The notes: generated from the letters alone by a model not told the origin. 64,000 nucleotides of DNA from Aquilutibacter rugosus (GCF_036541335.1 NZ_JAZHBO010000002.1:434001-498000); one strand, 5' to 3'. Positions 1 through 8,169 are shown, numbered from the stretch's first letter. Made by a program: numbers and translations.

Positions 1-111
1 GCTCAGGCCGTTCTTGGCATCCCGACGGGTGCGGACCCAGCCGCGAACTGATACTTCACCGCCGGCGGCGACTTTGCCGCTTAGGGCCTCTTGCACACTT
101 AAAACCGTCAT
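1..111 (-). CDS. asnS: Asparagine--tRNA ligase, N-terminal fragment (runs off the window)
   Basis: Only the first 37 codons are present; the gene continues beyond base 1. The visible peptide begins MTVLSVQEALSGKV and contains GWVRTRRDAKNGLS, the opening of the OB-fold anticodon-binding domain of class IIb AsnRS (the family pattern is GWVRTRRDSKxGxSF). The enzyme would charge tRNA-Asn in the cytoplasm. The ATG is at 111-109. The gene is divergent from the Fe-S carrier gene that begins at 201, leaving an 89-base shared promoter region. AspRS and LysRS share the fold, but the RTRRDxKxG string favours AsnRS. Confidence 0.85.
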   Translation of the reverse strand, partial: MTVLSVQEALSGKVAAGGEVSVRGWVRTRRDAKNGLS

Positions 112-188
112 TGAATCCTTCCCGAATGAAACCTTGCCACTTGGCAACATTTAATCCGTTAGTTTACAGGCTAGCCAGCTAGGCCCGC

Positions 189-194
189 TATAAT
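189..194 (+). promoter_or_regulatory. Perfect TATAAT -10 box placing the start codon at +1
   Basis: TATAAT lies at 189-194 and the ATG of the next gene at 201, so the usual start site (about seven bases after the box) would be the A of the ATG. No Shine-Dalgarno sequence precedes the ATG. The best -35 candidate, TTTACA at 163-168, has a 20-base spacer, longer than normal. A GGCTAGCC palindrome lies between them at 169-176. A leaderless transcript is inferred. Confidence 0.5.
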
Positions 195-200
195 GGGTGC

Positions 201-578
201 ATGTCGATTCAACTGACCACTGCTGCCGCCGATCGCGTTCGCCACTTTATGAGCCAAGCTGCCGCCAAAGGCGAGCCGGGCATTGGGCTGCGTTTTGGCG
301 TGAAACGAACCGGCTGCTCCGGCTGGCAGCACTTTGCAGACCTGGCCACTGATTCCGCGGCCGATGACCACCGGTTCGAGTCGCTGGGGGTGACCGTGCT
401 GGTCGATGCCGAGAGCCTGCCCATTGTGGATGGCACCGAAATTGACGTAATCCGCGCCAAGCTGGGTGATCAGTTCGTGTTCCGCAATCCGCAAGCCCTG
501 GAGGCCTGCGGCTGTGGTGAAAGTTTCACCACAACGGTGGTTCCGGACCTGCCTGTGCATTCCTTGCCAAGTCTTTGA
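201..578 (+). CDS. A-type iron-sulfur carrier (HesB/IscA family)
   Basis: This 125-residue protein is a HesB/IscA-type scaffold or carrier that passes Fe-S clusters to apo-enzymes in the cytosol. The three conserved cysteines are visible: one in RTGCSGWQHF (about residue 38) and the C-terminal CGC in EACGCGESFT (about residues 103-105). It is slightly longer than the usual 107-120 residues because of a short tail after FTTTV. IscA, SufA and ErpA cannot be separated from sequence alone. No isc or suf genes are adjacent, so it is a stand-alone copy, divergent from asnS. The ATG at 201 sits directly behind a perfect -10 box, suggesting leaderless translation. Confidence 0.88.
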   Translation: MSIQLTTAAADRVRHFMSQAAAKGEPGIGLRFGVKRTGCSGWQHFADLATDSAADDHRFESLGVTVLVDAESLPIVDGTEIDVIRAKLGDQFVFRNPQALEACGCGESFTTTVVPDLPVHSLPSL

Positions 579-592
579 TTTTCCGTCATAAT
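564..592 (+). promoter_or_regulatory. Sigma-70 promoter for the rpsF operon
   Basis: TTGCCA at 564-569 and CATAAT at 587-592 are separated by 17 bases. The -35 element lies inside the last codons of the upstream Fe-S carrier gene. Transcription would start near base 599, giving a leader of about 130 bases before rpsF. Confidence 0.5.
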
Positions 593-598
593 ATCCAA

Positions 599-728
599 CT
601 CACACGGCCCGACTGGGTCGTTTGACCTTGCTCCACGTCGGCGTCGGCCCATTGGGTCGTCTGCAGAACGGGGGCTTTTACCGGTCGCGGATTCCTTCGG
701 CGGCCGTTCAATCCAAAAGGAAATCACA
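599..728 (+). promoter_or_regulatory. rpsF 5' leader, candidate S6:S18 autoregulatory element
   Basis: The 130-base leader can fold a stem of CGGTCGC (682-688) with GCGGCCG (700-706) around an 11-base loop, shortly before the AAAAGGAA ribosome-binding site. It also holds two similar CGGCCC-to-GGGTCG stretches (606-622, 645-659). In many bacteria S6 and S18 bind a structured leader of rpsF to repress the operon. That this leader does so is inferred from position and foldability. Confidence 0.35.
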
Positions 729-1166
729 ATGCGTCATTACGAAATCGTGTTCCTGGTCCATCCGGATCAGTCCGAACAAGTACCCGCCATGATCGAGCGT
801 TACAAGACGCTGATCGAGGGCGGCCAAGGCAAGATCCACCGTCTCGAAGACTGGGGTCGTCGCCAACTTGCTTACTCGATCAACAACCTGGTCAAGGCAC
901 ATTACGTGCTGATCAACATCGAATGCAGCCAAGAGTCGCTGAACGACCTGGTTGATGGCTTCCGCTTCAACGATGCCATCCTGCGTCACCTGATCATCAA
1001 GCGTGACGGTGCCGATACCGAACAGTCCTTCATCATGAAGTTCAAGGATGAAAAGGACGCCAAGCCGGAACGCGGTCCGCGTCGCCGTGACAACGAAGAG
1101 TTCGGCGCTGATACCGATGCCGACACCAACGTGGCTGATGCCGAAACAGTTGCCGAACAGGCCTGA
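729..1166 (+). CDS. rpsF: 30S ribosomal protein S6
   Basis: S6 binds the central domain of 16S rRNA as a heterodimer with S18. The protein opens MRHYEIVFLVHPDQSEQVPAMIERY, the family signature, and contains the conserved EDWGRRQLAYSI strand. Its length of 145 residues includes an acidic/arginine-rich tail after about residue 110 (PERGPRRRDNEE...), typical of proteobacterial S6 and the region that is poly-glutamylated in E. coli. It heads the rpsF-rpsR-rplI operon. No priB lies between rpsF and rpsR, unlike in enterics. RBS AAAAGGAAA is about seven bases upstream. Confidence 0.97.
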   Translation: MRHYEIVFLVHPDQSEQVPAMIERYKTLIEGGQGKIHRLEDWGRRQLAYSINNLVKAHYVLINIECSQESLNDLVDGFRFNDAILRHLIIKRDGADTEQSFIMKFKDEKDAKPERGPRRRDNEEFGADTDADTNVADAETVAEQA

Positions 1167-1204
1167 TTCGCGCCCCGCATACCGACCAGATTAGGAATAC
1201 GACA

Positions 1205-1435
1205 ATGTCCAAGTTCTTCCGCCGCCGCAAGTTCTGCAAGTTCACTGCAGAAGGCATCAAAGAGATCGATTACAAGGATCTCAACACCCTGCGCCAATAC
1301 CTGACCGAAACCGGCAAGATCGTGCCGAGCCGCGTCACCGGCACCAAGTCCAAGTACCAGCGCCAACTGGCAACGGCCGTCAAGCGCGCCCGTTTCCTGG
1401 CCCTGCTGCCGTATACCGACAGCCACGACGTTTAA
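1205..1435 (+). CDS. rpsR: 30S ribosomal protein S18
   Basis: This 76-residue protein partners S6 on the 30S platform. It carries the basic start MSKFFRRRKFCKF and the conserved block DYKDLNTLRQYLTETGKIVPSRVTG followed by KYQRQLATAVKRARFLALLPY, all diagnostic of S18. It lies 38 bases after rpsF and 25 bases before rplI, consistent with one transcript. Length is normal for the family (about 75 residues). Confidence 0.97.
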   Translation: MSKFFRRRKFCKFTAEGIKEIDYKDLNTLRQYLTETGKIVPSRVTGTKSKYQRQLATAVKRARFLALLPYTDSHDV

Positions 1436-1460
1436 TCCAGGATTGGTGGAGATCTAATTC

Positions 1461-1916
1461 ATGAAACTCATTCTTCTGCAAAAGATCGGCAAGCTCGGTA
1501 ACCTGGGCGATACCGTCGATGTCAAGCCCGGTTTCGGCCGCAACTTCCTGGTTCCGCAAGGCAAGGCCGTTCCGGCCACCGCTGCTAACCTGGCCGAGTT
1601 CGACAGCCGTCGCGCCGAGTACGAAGCCAAGGCTCAAGCCATTGCTACCGAAGCACAAAGCCGTCTGGGCCAACTGCAAGACGTCGCCATCACGATGTAT
1701 GCCAACGCTGCCACCGAAGGCAAGCTGTACGGCTCCATCACCAACCGCGATATCGCCGACGCGCTGACCAAGCAAGGTCACAAGGTCGCCAAGTCCGAAG
1801 TGATCATGGGCGAAGGCCCGATCCGTCACGTCGGCGAATACGACATCACGCTGCACCTCGGCCCCGATGCCGAAACCACGGTTAAGGTTACTGTTGCTCC
1901 TGAAGCAGCGGTCTGA
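1461..1916 (+). CDS. rplI: 50S ribosomal protein L9
   Basis: L9 binds 23S rRNA at the base of the L1 stalk and limits frameshifting and bypassing. The N-terminal signature GKLGNLGDTVDVKPGFGRNFLVPQGKA is complete (residues about 10-36), followed by the long connecting helix and the C-terminal domain. Its 151 residues are normal for the family. It is the last gene of the S6-S18-L9 operon, which ends at a strong hairpin terminator about 40 bases downstream. Confidence 0.97.
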   Translation: MKLILLQKIGKLGNLGDTVDVKPGFGRNFLVPQGKAVPATAANLAEFDSRRAEYEAKAQAIATEAQSRLGQLQDVAITMYANAATEGKLYGSITNRDIADALTKQGHKVAKSEVIMGEGPIRHVGEYDITLHLGPDAETTVKVTVAPEAAV

Positions 1917-1956
1917 TCCGACACCGCGCGGGAACAATCCCGGCACCGTAATAGAG

Positions 1957-1984
1957 AACCGCAGCTTCGGCTGCGGTTTTTTTT
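1957..1984 (+). terminator. Rho-independent terminator of rpsF-rpsR-rplI
   Basis: A nine-base perfect stem, AACCGCAGC (1957-1965) with GCTGCGGTT (1970-1978), closed by a TTCG tetraloop, is followed by an uninterrupted T run. This separates the ribosomal operon from dnaB. Confidence 0.93.
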
Positions 1985-2004
1985 CGTCGTCGGTTTTCCC
2001 AAGC

Positions 2005-2013
2005 TTATCCACA
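2005..2013 (+). promoter_or_regulatory. Consensus DnaA box upstream of dnaB
   Basis: TTATCCACA matches the DnaA 9-mer consensus exactly and lies 102 bases before the dnaB start codon, between the rplI terminator and dnaB. One exact 9-mer is expected by chance about once in a window this size, so only its position gives it weight. Confidence 0.35.
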
Positions 2014-2114
2014 GGGTTGTGCGTATCACCGGGTGAGAAAAGCGCCTAAGATAATTCCAGTAAAGACTTCGTTGAACGCGATCCGCATATCGCGGCCCCT
2101 TCTGTCAGAATCTC

Positions 2115-3548
2115 ATGCCCACTGAACCCAAACGCTTTAGCTCCACCGTACCGGCCGATTCCAAAATTTCGGAGTTGCGGGTCCCCCCGCAATCGGTAGA
2201 GGCGGAACAGGCTGTGCTCGGCGGCTTGCTGCTGTCGCCGCGCGCGTTTGATGACATCACCAGTGAGGTCAGCTCCGAGGATTTTTACCGTCGCGAGCAT
2301 CAGGTCATTTTTGAGGCCATTGAGTCGCTCAATTCCGCCCAGCAACCCACCGACCTGATCACGGTCGGCAACTTGCTCAAGTCGCGTGGACAGGGCGATC
2401 TGGTGGCCAACGGTGCCTATCTCACCGAGCTCGCCACCACCACGCCAAGCGCTGCCAATATCAAGCAGTACGCATCGATCGTGCGTGACAAGGCCATCCT
2501 GCGCCAAATGATTGATGTGGGTACCTCCATCATCAATAAGGGCTTCCAGCCCGATGGCCGTGCCAGCCGTGACATCCTGGCCGAGGCCGAGGCCGAGGTT
2601 CTACGCATCGCCGAGACGCGTTCGCTGGGCAAAGCCGACTTCACCAATATCAATGACGCGCTGGCCGATGCCTTCGCCATGCTCAACGAACGGGCCGAAA
2701 ATGGCGGCGGTATTACCGGCTTGCCGACCGGCTACGTGGATTTTGACAATCTCACGGCGGGTCTGCAAAAGACCGACCTGGTGATCCTGGCGGCAAGGCC
2801 AGCTATGGGCAAGACGGCGTTCGCGCTGAATATTGCGCAGCATGCGGCGCTCAATCCTGACAAGCCGGTCAATGTCGCGGTGTACTCCATGGAAATGTCG
2901 GCGTCGCAGTTGGCAATGCGTCTGATTTCGAGCGTGGGTCGCATTGATGCGCAACGTCTGCGTACGGGCCAGCTCGAGGACATGGACTGGCCGCGCGTGT
3001 CGCTTGCCATCAAGCAACTCAATTCCTCGGCCGGCAAAATCTTTATTGACGATGAGCCCGGTCTGAGCCCAACCAAGCTGGCCGCCAAGGCCCGTCGCCT
3101 CAAGCGTGAGCAGAACGGCGAGCTCGGTCTGATTGTGATCGACTACCTGCAGCTCATGTCGGTGCCGGGCAACAACGAAAACCGCGCTACGGAAATCTCC
3201 GAGATTTCCCGTTCGCTTAAAGGCCTGGCCAAAGAGCTCAACGTGCCGGTGATCGCGCTGTCGCAGCTCAATCGCTCACTCGAAACGCGTACTGACAAGC
3301 GCCCGCAAATGGCCGACTTGCGTGAATCGGGCGCTATCGAACAAGACGCCGACATGATTGTCTTTATCTACCGCGATGAGTACTACCACAAGGAAAATAC
3401 CGCTGCCAAAGGCATTGCCGAGATCATCATCGGCAAGCAGCGTAGTGGTCCTACGGGTACCTGTCGTCTGCGGTTCTTCGGTGAGTACACGCGCTTTGAC
3501 AATCTCGCCCGCGATGCCGAGGGCGTCTACGACGCCGATTACGAGTAG
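2115..3548 (+). CDS. dnaB: Replicative DNA helicase DnaB
   Basis: DnaB is the hexameric 5'-3' helicase of the replication fork. The N-terminal primase-interaction domain (VPPQSVEAEQAVLGGLLL, about residues 22-40) is followed by a RecA-like domain with Walker A ARPAMGKTA (lysine about residue 233) and Walker B LIVIDYLQLM. The C-terminus keeps LRESGAIEQDADMIVFIYRDEYY. Length (477) is normal and no intein is present. The first in-frame ATG after the rplI terminator was used. dnaB followed by alr after the S6-S18-L9 operon is the usual gammaproteobacterial order. Confidence 0.97.
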   Translation: MPTEPKRFSSTVPADSKISELRVPPQSVEAEQAVLGGLLLSPRAFDDITSEVSSEDFYRREHQVIFEAIESLNSAQQPTDLITVGNLLKSRGQGDLVANGAYLTELATTTPSAANIKQYASIVRDKAILRQMIDVGTSIINKGFQPDGRASRDILAEAEAEVLRIAETRSLGKADFTNINDALADAFAMLNERAENGGGITGLPTGYVDFDNLTAGLQKTDLVILAARPAMGKTAFALNIAQHAALNPDKPVNVAVYSMEMSASQLAMRLISSVGRIDAQRLRTGQLEDMDWPRVSLAIKQLNSSAGKIFIDDEPGLSPTKLAAKARRLKREQNGELGLIVIDYLQLMSVPGNNENRATEISEISRSLKGLAKELNVPVIALSQLNRSLETRTDKRPQMADLRESGAIEQDADMIVFIYRDEYYHKENTAAKGIAEIIIGKQRSGPTGTCRLRFFGEYTRFDNLARDAEGVYDADYE

Positions 3549-3636
3549 GGCAAGGGCAAGCACAAGACCGGCCGGTCAACATGCAAACACCGCATGTTGC
3601 GTTTCCAATCGCGTTTCAGCGTCTTAAACTATCGGT

Positions 3637-4731
3637 ATGTCCAGACCGACCACTGCTACGATTCACCACGCCGCGCTGCGGCATAACCTACAACACATCC
3701 GCAAGGCCGCTGCCGGCGCCAATGTCATGGCCGTCGTCAAGGCCGATGCCTATGGCCACGGCCTGGAGCGAGTCGCCGGCGTCCTGCGCGATGCCGATGC
3801 CTTTGGCGTTGCCGCCCTCGGCGATCTCGAGCGCTTGCGCGCAATCGGTCTTGGCAATCGCGTACTGATTCTTTCCGGTTTCGATGAACCGGCCGACTTG
3901 CCCAAGCTGCGCGACTTGGCCGGTGACACGGCCATCCACCATGAGTTTCAGCTCGAAATTCTCGAGGCCGCAGCACCGCAATGGAACGGGGCGCAGGCAC
4001 TCGATGTGTGGCTCAAGGTCGATAGCGGCATGCATCGCCTTGGCTTTGTGCCCGACAAGGTAGCCGGCGCCTATGCGCGACTGCAACGTCTGCAGCAGCA
4101 GGGTTTAGTCGGCGAGATTCGTGCCATCAACCATTTCGCCTCGAGTGATGAGTTCGAGAACCCAAAGACCTTGCAGCAACTGCAGGCCTTTGATGCCGCC
4201 ACACATGGCATGAGCATTGAACGCACAACCGCTAATTCCGCGGCGATTTTCGGCTTTCCGCAGACGCATCGCAATTGGGTGCGAGCCGGTGGGGCCCTGT
4301 ACGGTCAGACCGTGGTCGAAGGCAAGTGCGGCGCCGATTTCGGACTGCGCCCTGCGATGACACTGCATACGCGGTTAATTGCCGTCAATTCAATTCAACA
4401 GGGCGAAACGGTGGGTTATTCCGAACGCTTCCGTTGCCCGGAGAACATGTTGGTGGGTGTGGCTGCAGTCGGTTATGCCGACGGCTATCCGCGCATCGTC
4501 GAGGAGGGCACACCGGTGCTGGTCAACGGCCAACGCACGCAAATCATCGGTCGCGTCTCCATGGACTTGACGACCATTGATCTGCGCAATATTCAAGGCG
4601 CAGAGGTTGGAGCGAGTGTCACCTTGTGGGGCGGCGACTTGCCGGTCGAAGAGGTTGCACGTCATGCCGGCACGATCGGTTACGACTTGACCTGCTCCAT
4701 TACGCGGCGCGTTCTCTTCACGGACGCGTAA
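3637..4731 (+). CDS. alr: Alanine racemase
   Basis: A PLP-dependent enzyme that interconverts L- and D-alanine for peptidoglycan. The PLP lysine is in VVKADAYGHG (residue 35). The second catalytic residue, the tyrosine of VGYADGYPR, is in the C-terminal half, and the SMDLTTIDL segment is present. Length 364 is typical. The gene follows dnaB on the same strand after 88 bases without a clear terminator, so co-transcription is possible. Whether it is the biosynthetic (Alr) or catabolic (DadX) type cannot be read directly; position next to dnaB suggests Alr. Confidence 0.95.
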   Translation: MSRPTTATIHHAALRHNLQHIRKAAAGANVMAVVKADAYGHGLERVAGVLRDADAFGVAALGDLERLRAIGLGNRVLILSGFDEPADLPKLRDLAGDTAIHHEFQLEILEAAAPQWNGAQALDVWLKVDSGMHRLGFVPDKVAGAYARLQRLQQQGLVGEIRAINHFASSDEFENPKTLQQLQAFDAATHGMSIERTTANSAAIFGFPQTHRNWVRAGGALYGQTVVEGKCGADFGLRPAMTLHTRLIAVNSIQQGETVGYSERFRCPENMLVGVAAVGYADGYPRIVEEGTPVLVNGQRTQIIGRVSMDLTTIDLRNIQGAEVGASVTLWGGDLPVEEVARHAGTIGYDLTCSITRRVLFTDA

Positions 4732-4856
4732 GGTCCTCTTCACATTAAGATCATCACGCTTAACCGTCTAAATTTCATCACGCCACCGTTCAGTTTCGCC
4801 TTTATACACTCAACTTGCGATTCACACTTCGCCTCAACAAATTAAAGGACGAGACA

Positions 4857-5537
4857 ATGAAAGCAATGATGATCAAGTCGGTTATGACCGCCTCGCTGGT
4901 TGGCGTATTGGCTACCGGTTGTGCAACCACCGGTTACATGGGCCCCGACGGCCAAGCCGGTACCTCCAAGACCACCAAGGGCGCCGTGATCGGCGGTCTG
5001 GTTGGCGCCGTCGCCGGTGTCCTGACGGGTGACGATGCCGTTGAACGTCGTCAACGTGCGCTGGTTGGCGCCGGTGTTGGCGGTTTGGCCGGTGGTGCCA
5101 TCGGCAACTACCAGGACCGTCAGGAACGCGCTCTGCGTGACCGTCTGGCCGGTTCGGGCGTCCAGGTTGTCCGTGACGGCGACAACATCACCCTGAACAT
5201 GCCGGGCAACGTGACCTTTGACCACGACCAGTCGAACGTCAAGCCACAGTTCTACGGCACCCTGGGTGAGGTTGCTTCGACCTTGAACGAATACAACCAA
5301 ACCGTGATCCAAGTTGCCGGTTTCACCGACAGCACGGGTACCGATTCGTACAACCAAGCTCTGTCGGAACGTCGCGCCAATGCCGTCGCTTCGTACCTGA
5401 CCTCTAAGGGTGTCGCTTCGAACCGCATGGTCATCAAGGGCCTGGGCGAGTCGTATCCGATCGCTTCGAACGATTCGGAAGCCGGTCGCGCCCAAAACCG
5501 TCGCGTTGAAATCACGATCGTTCCGGTTACCCAGTAA
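4857..5537 (+). CDS. OmpA-family lipoprotein with glycine-zipper domain
   Basis: The start at 4857 was chosen because AAAGGA lies about 11 bases upstream and the peptide then begins with a lipoprotein signal sequence: basic start, hydrophobic core and lipobox LATGC (cysteine 22). A glycine-rich zipper follows (GAVIGGLVGAVAGV and GAGVGGLAGGAIG, about residues 40-90), then an OmpA-like peptidoglycan-binding domain (DSTGTDSYNQALSERRA and AQNRRVEI). This resembles the YiaD type, which tethers the outer membrane to peptidoglycan. Length 226. The gene stands alone, with a 125-base upstream gap and a terminator 45 bases downstream. Confidence 0.9.
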   Translation: MKAMMIKSVMTASLVGVLATGCATTGYMGPDGQAGTSKTTKGAVIGGLVGAVAGVLTGDDAVERRQRALVGAGVGGLAGGAIGNYQDRQERALRDRLAGSGVQVVRDGDNITLNMPGNVTFDHDQSNVKPQFYGTLGEVASTLNEYNQTVIQVAGFTDSTGTDSYNQALSERRANAVASYLTSKGVASNRMVIKGLGESYPIASNDSEAGRAQNRRVEITIVPVTQ

Positions 5538-5584
5538 TCGATTGATCGACGGCGCCAGGGATTCGGTGCCAACGCTACAGAAAG

Positions 5585-5605
5585 GCGCCCCTTCGGGGCG
5601 CTTTT
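5585..5605 (+). terminator. Terminator after the OmpA-like lipoprotein gene
   Basis: A GC-rich hairpin, GCGCCCC (5585-5591) with GGGGCGC (5595-5601) around a short TTC turn, is followed by TTTT. It separates the lipoprotein gene from the exporter gene that starts at 5632. Confidence 0.8.
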
Positions 5606-5631
5606 CGTTGTGGCCCGCTACACTGTCTGAC

Positions 5632-6516
5632 ATGTCATCGAACCGTTTTCCGATTCTCCTGCCCGTAGCGGCCATGCTTGGCGCCATCCTCAGCCTTTGC
5701 CTGGGCTCGACGGTGGCCAAGCAACTGTTTCCGATCATTGAACCCTCAGGCACGACGGCCTTGCGTGTCGGCTTCAGTGCCATCGTGCTGTGCATTGTGT
5801 GGCGTCCGTGGCGCTACGGTTGGCCGCAGCGTGCCGACTGGCCGCGCATCGTGCTGTACGGCAGTGTGCTCGGACTCATGAACTGGATGTTCTACCAAGC
5901 CATTCGCACCATTCCGTTCGGTCTGGCGGTGGCGATTGAACTGATCGGTCCGCTGGGTGTCGCGTTCCTGTCGAGTCAGCGCCTGAGTAACGTGGTCTGG
6001 GTACTAGTAGCAGCGGGCGGTTTGGCCTTGCTGTTGCCCCTGGCCAGCGTCCCGCAGGCAGGCCAGCTCGATCCCGGCGGCATGATGTGGGCGTTCAGCG
6101 CCGCCATCTGCTGGGGCCTGTACATTGTGATCGGGAAGGGCGCCCAACACCTGCCAAGTGGCCAGCTGTTGCCGTTGGGTCTGGGCGTTGCGACCTTGCT
6201 GATCGCACCGATTGGCTGGGCTGCGGCCGGGACCAAGTTGTTCACGCCGAACGTGCTGGCGATTGGTCTGCTGGTTGGCATCGTGTCCAGCGCCATCCCG
6301 TACACCTTGGAGTTCTTTGCCATCAAGCGGCTGCCCAAGTATGCCTTCGGTACGCTGGCAGCCATTGAACCTGCAGTGGCCGCTATGGTCGGCTGGGTGA
6401 CGTTGGGCGAAACTCTGACCGGCCGGCAAATCGTAGCGGTTGCACTGGTCATGGCGGCCAGTGTCGGAGCCGTTCTGACCTCGCGCAATCAGATTGAGGC
6501 GGCGGCCCCGCAATAG
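5632..6516 (+). CDS. rhtA: EamA/RhtA-type inner-membrane exporter
   Basis: A 294-residue drug/metabolite transporter with about ten hydrophobic segments and two EamA repeats. The first contains IEPSGTTALRVGFSAIV, the second SSAIPYTLEFFAIKRLPKYAFGTLAAIEPAVAAMVGW, a pattern typical of RhtA (threonine/homoserine exporter). The substrate is inferred from family resemblance only. The ATG at 5632 follows the terminator and begins the first membrane segment; upstream in-frame codons fall inside the previous gene. Its stop codon overlaps the OxyR-like site of the following catalase gene. Confidence 0.82.
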   Translation: MSSNRFPILLPVAAMLGAILSLCLGSTVAKQLFPIIEPSGTTALRVGFSAIVLCIVWRPWRYGWPQRADWPRIVLYGSVLGLMNWMFYQAIRTIPFGLAVAIELIGPLGVAFLSSQRLSNVVWVLVAAGGLALLLPLASVPQAGQLDPGGMMWAFSAAICWGLYIVIGKGAQHLPSGQLLPLGLGVATLLIAPIGWAAAGTKLFTPNVLAIGLLVGIVSSAIPYTLEFFAIKRLPKYAFGTLAAIEPAVAAMVGWVTLGETLTGRQIVAVALVMAASVGAVLTSRNQIEAAAPQ

Positions 6517-6549
6517 GCCCTAGCTATTGAATCCATGAAAAGGATGCAT
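6513..6549 (+). promoter_or_regulatory. OxyR-like binding site upstream of the catalase gene
   Basis: ATAG (6513-6516), seven bases, CTAT (6524-6527) is an exact outer pair of the OxyR pattern ATAG-N7-CTAT-N7-ATAG-N7-CTAT. In the same phase follow ATGA and GCAT, which match only partly. A promoter-like TTGGTA (6549-6554) with TATCGT (6573-6578) lies just downstream, as expected for an OxyR-activated catalase. The first half-site lies on the stop codon of the upstream exporter gene. Confidence 0.5.
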
Positions 6550-6607
6550 TGGTAGTTGTCATGAATTGGGGCTATCGTCACTGGACCCCATTCAAAGGAT
6601 TTCCGCC

Positions 6608-8140
6608 ATGACGGATTCGACAAAAAAATGTCCGGTGACGCATCTGACCACCGCATTCGGTGTCCCGGTTCCTGATAACCAGAACAGCATGACGGCAGGT
6701 CCGCGCGGACCCTTGCTGATGCAGGATGTCTGGCTGCTCGAAAAGCTGGCCAACCTCAACCGCGAGGTGATTCCGGAGCGCCGCATGCACGCCAAGGGCA
6801 GTGGTGCCTTCGGTACGTTTACGGTGACCAACGACATCACGCGCTATACCAAGGCCAAGATCTTTTCGGCCGTCGGCAAGCAGACCGAAATGTTTGCCCG
6901 TTTCACCACGGTGGCCGGCGAACGTGGCGCGGCCGATGCGGAACGCGACATCCGTGGTTTTGCCCTCAAGTTCTACACAGAAGAAGGCAACTGGGATCTC
7001 GTCGGCAACAACACGCCGGTGTTCTTTCTGCGCGATCCCCGCAAGTTCCCCGATTTGAACAAGGCCGTCAAGCGCGATCCGCGTTCCAACCTGCGCAGTG
7101 CGCAAAACAACTGGGATTTCTGGACGCTGTTGCCCGAGGCGCTGCTGCAAGTGACCGTGGTGATGAGCGATCGTGGCATTCCGCGCACGTACCGTCACAT
7201 GCATGGCTTCGGCTCGCACACGTATAGCTTCATCAATGCGCAGGGCGAACGCTTCTGGATCAAGTTCCACATGCATTCGCAGCAGGGCATTGAGGCCTTT
7301 ACCGATGAGCAGGCTGCTGCCGTTGTCGCCGGCGACCGCGAAAGCCATCAGCGCGATCTGCTCGACTCGATTGATCGCGGTGACTATCCCAAGTGGAAGA
7401 TGTACATCCAGGTGATGCCGGAGATGGAGGCAGAGACCTATCGCGTGCATCCGTTCGACTTGACCAAGGTGTGGCCCAAGAGCGATTACCCCCTGATCGA
7501 AGTCGGCGAGTTCGAACTCAACCGCAATCCTGAAAACTTCTTTGCCGATGTCGAACAGTCGGCCTTTGCTCCGAGCAATCTGGTCCCCGGTATTGGCGTC
7601 TCGCCCGACAAGATGCTGCAGGCCCGCCTGTTTGCCTATGGCGACGCACAGCGCTATCGCCTGGGCGTCAATCACCACCAGATCCCGGTCAATGCCGCGC
7701 GCTGCCCGGTGCACACCAATCACCGCGATGGCCAAGGCCGCACCGATGGCAACTACGGCGGTCTGCCGCATTATGAGCCCAACAGTTTCTCGCAATGGCA
7801 GGAACAGCCGGAGTACAAAGATCCGCCGCTGCGGATCAATGGCGACGCCGACTTCTGGAACTTCCGCGAAGACGATGCCGACTACTTCACCCAACCCGGC
7901 GCCCTGTTCCGCAGCTACAACGACGCGCAAAAGGAACGTCTGTTCTTTAACACCGCACGGGCCTTGGGCGATGCCCCGGATTTTATCAAGCAACGTCATA
8001 TTGATAACTGCACGAAGGCCGATCCGGCTTACGGTGCCGGCATCCAGGATGCATTAGCCCGTCTGGCTGCCGGCAATTTGCCGACGCCGGCAAACGATCA
8101 TCCGACCGCCACACCCGGCGCCGAGGATGTGGATTACTGA
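6608..8140 (+). CDS. katA: Catalase, monofunctional haem enzyme
   Basis: Breaks down hydrogen peroxide. Starting at 6608 gives 510 residues, normal for small-subunit clade 3 catalases. Visible hallmarks are the distal histidine in RRMHAKGSGAFGTF (His61), the asparagine in DLVGNNTPVFFLRDP, and the proximal haem tyrosine in RLFAYGDAQRYRLG. There is no signal peptide, so it is probably cytoplasmic. An OxyR-like site and promoter lie 60-95 bases upstream, arguing for peroxide induction. It is convergent with mntP and shares a terminator with it, so peroxide defence and manganese export are neighbours. KatB or KatE naming cannot be settled. Confidence 0.93.
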   Translation: MTDSTKKCPVTHLTTAFGVPVPDNQNSMTAGPRGPLLMQDVWLLEKLANLNREVIPERRMHAKGSGAFGTFTVTNDITRYTKAKIFSAVGKQTEMFARFTTVAGERGAADAERDIRGFALKFYTEEGNWDLVGNNTPVFFLRDPRKFPDLNKAVKRDPRSNLRSAQNNWDFWTLLPEALLQVTVVMSDRGIPRTYRHMHGFGSHTYSFINAQGERFWIKFHMHSQQGIEAFTDEQAAAVVAGDRESHQRDLLDSIDRGDYPKWKMYIQVMPEMEAETYRVHPFDLTKVWPKSDYPLIEVGEFELNRNPENFFADVEQSAFAPSNLVPGIGVSPDKMLQARLFAYGDAQRYRLGVNHHQIPVNAARCPVHTNHRDGQGRTDGNYGGLPHYEPNSFSQWQEQPEYKDPPLRINGDADFWNFREDDADYFTQPGALFRSYNDAQKERLFFNTARALGDAPDFIKQRHIDNCTKADPAYGAGIQDALARLAAGNLPTPANDHPTATPGAEDVDY

Positions 8141-8169
8141 TCCCCGGGTCCTGTACCAGTCGCAAAAAG

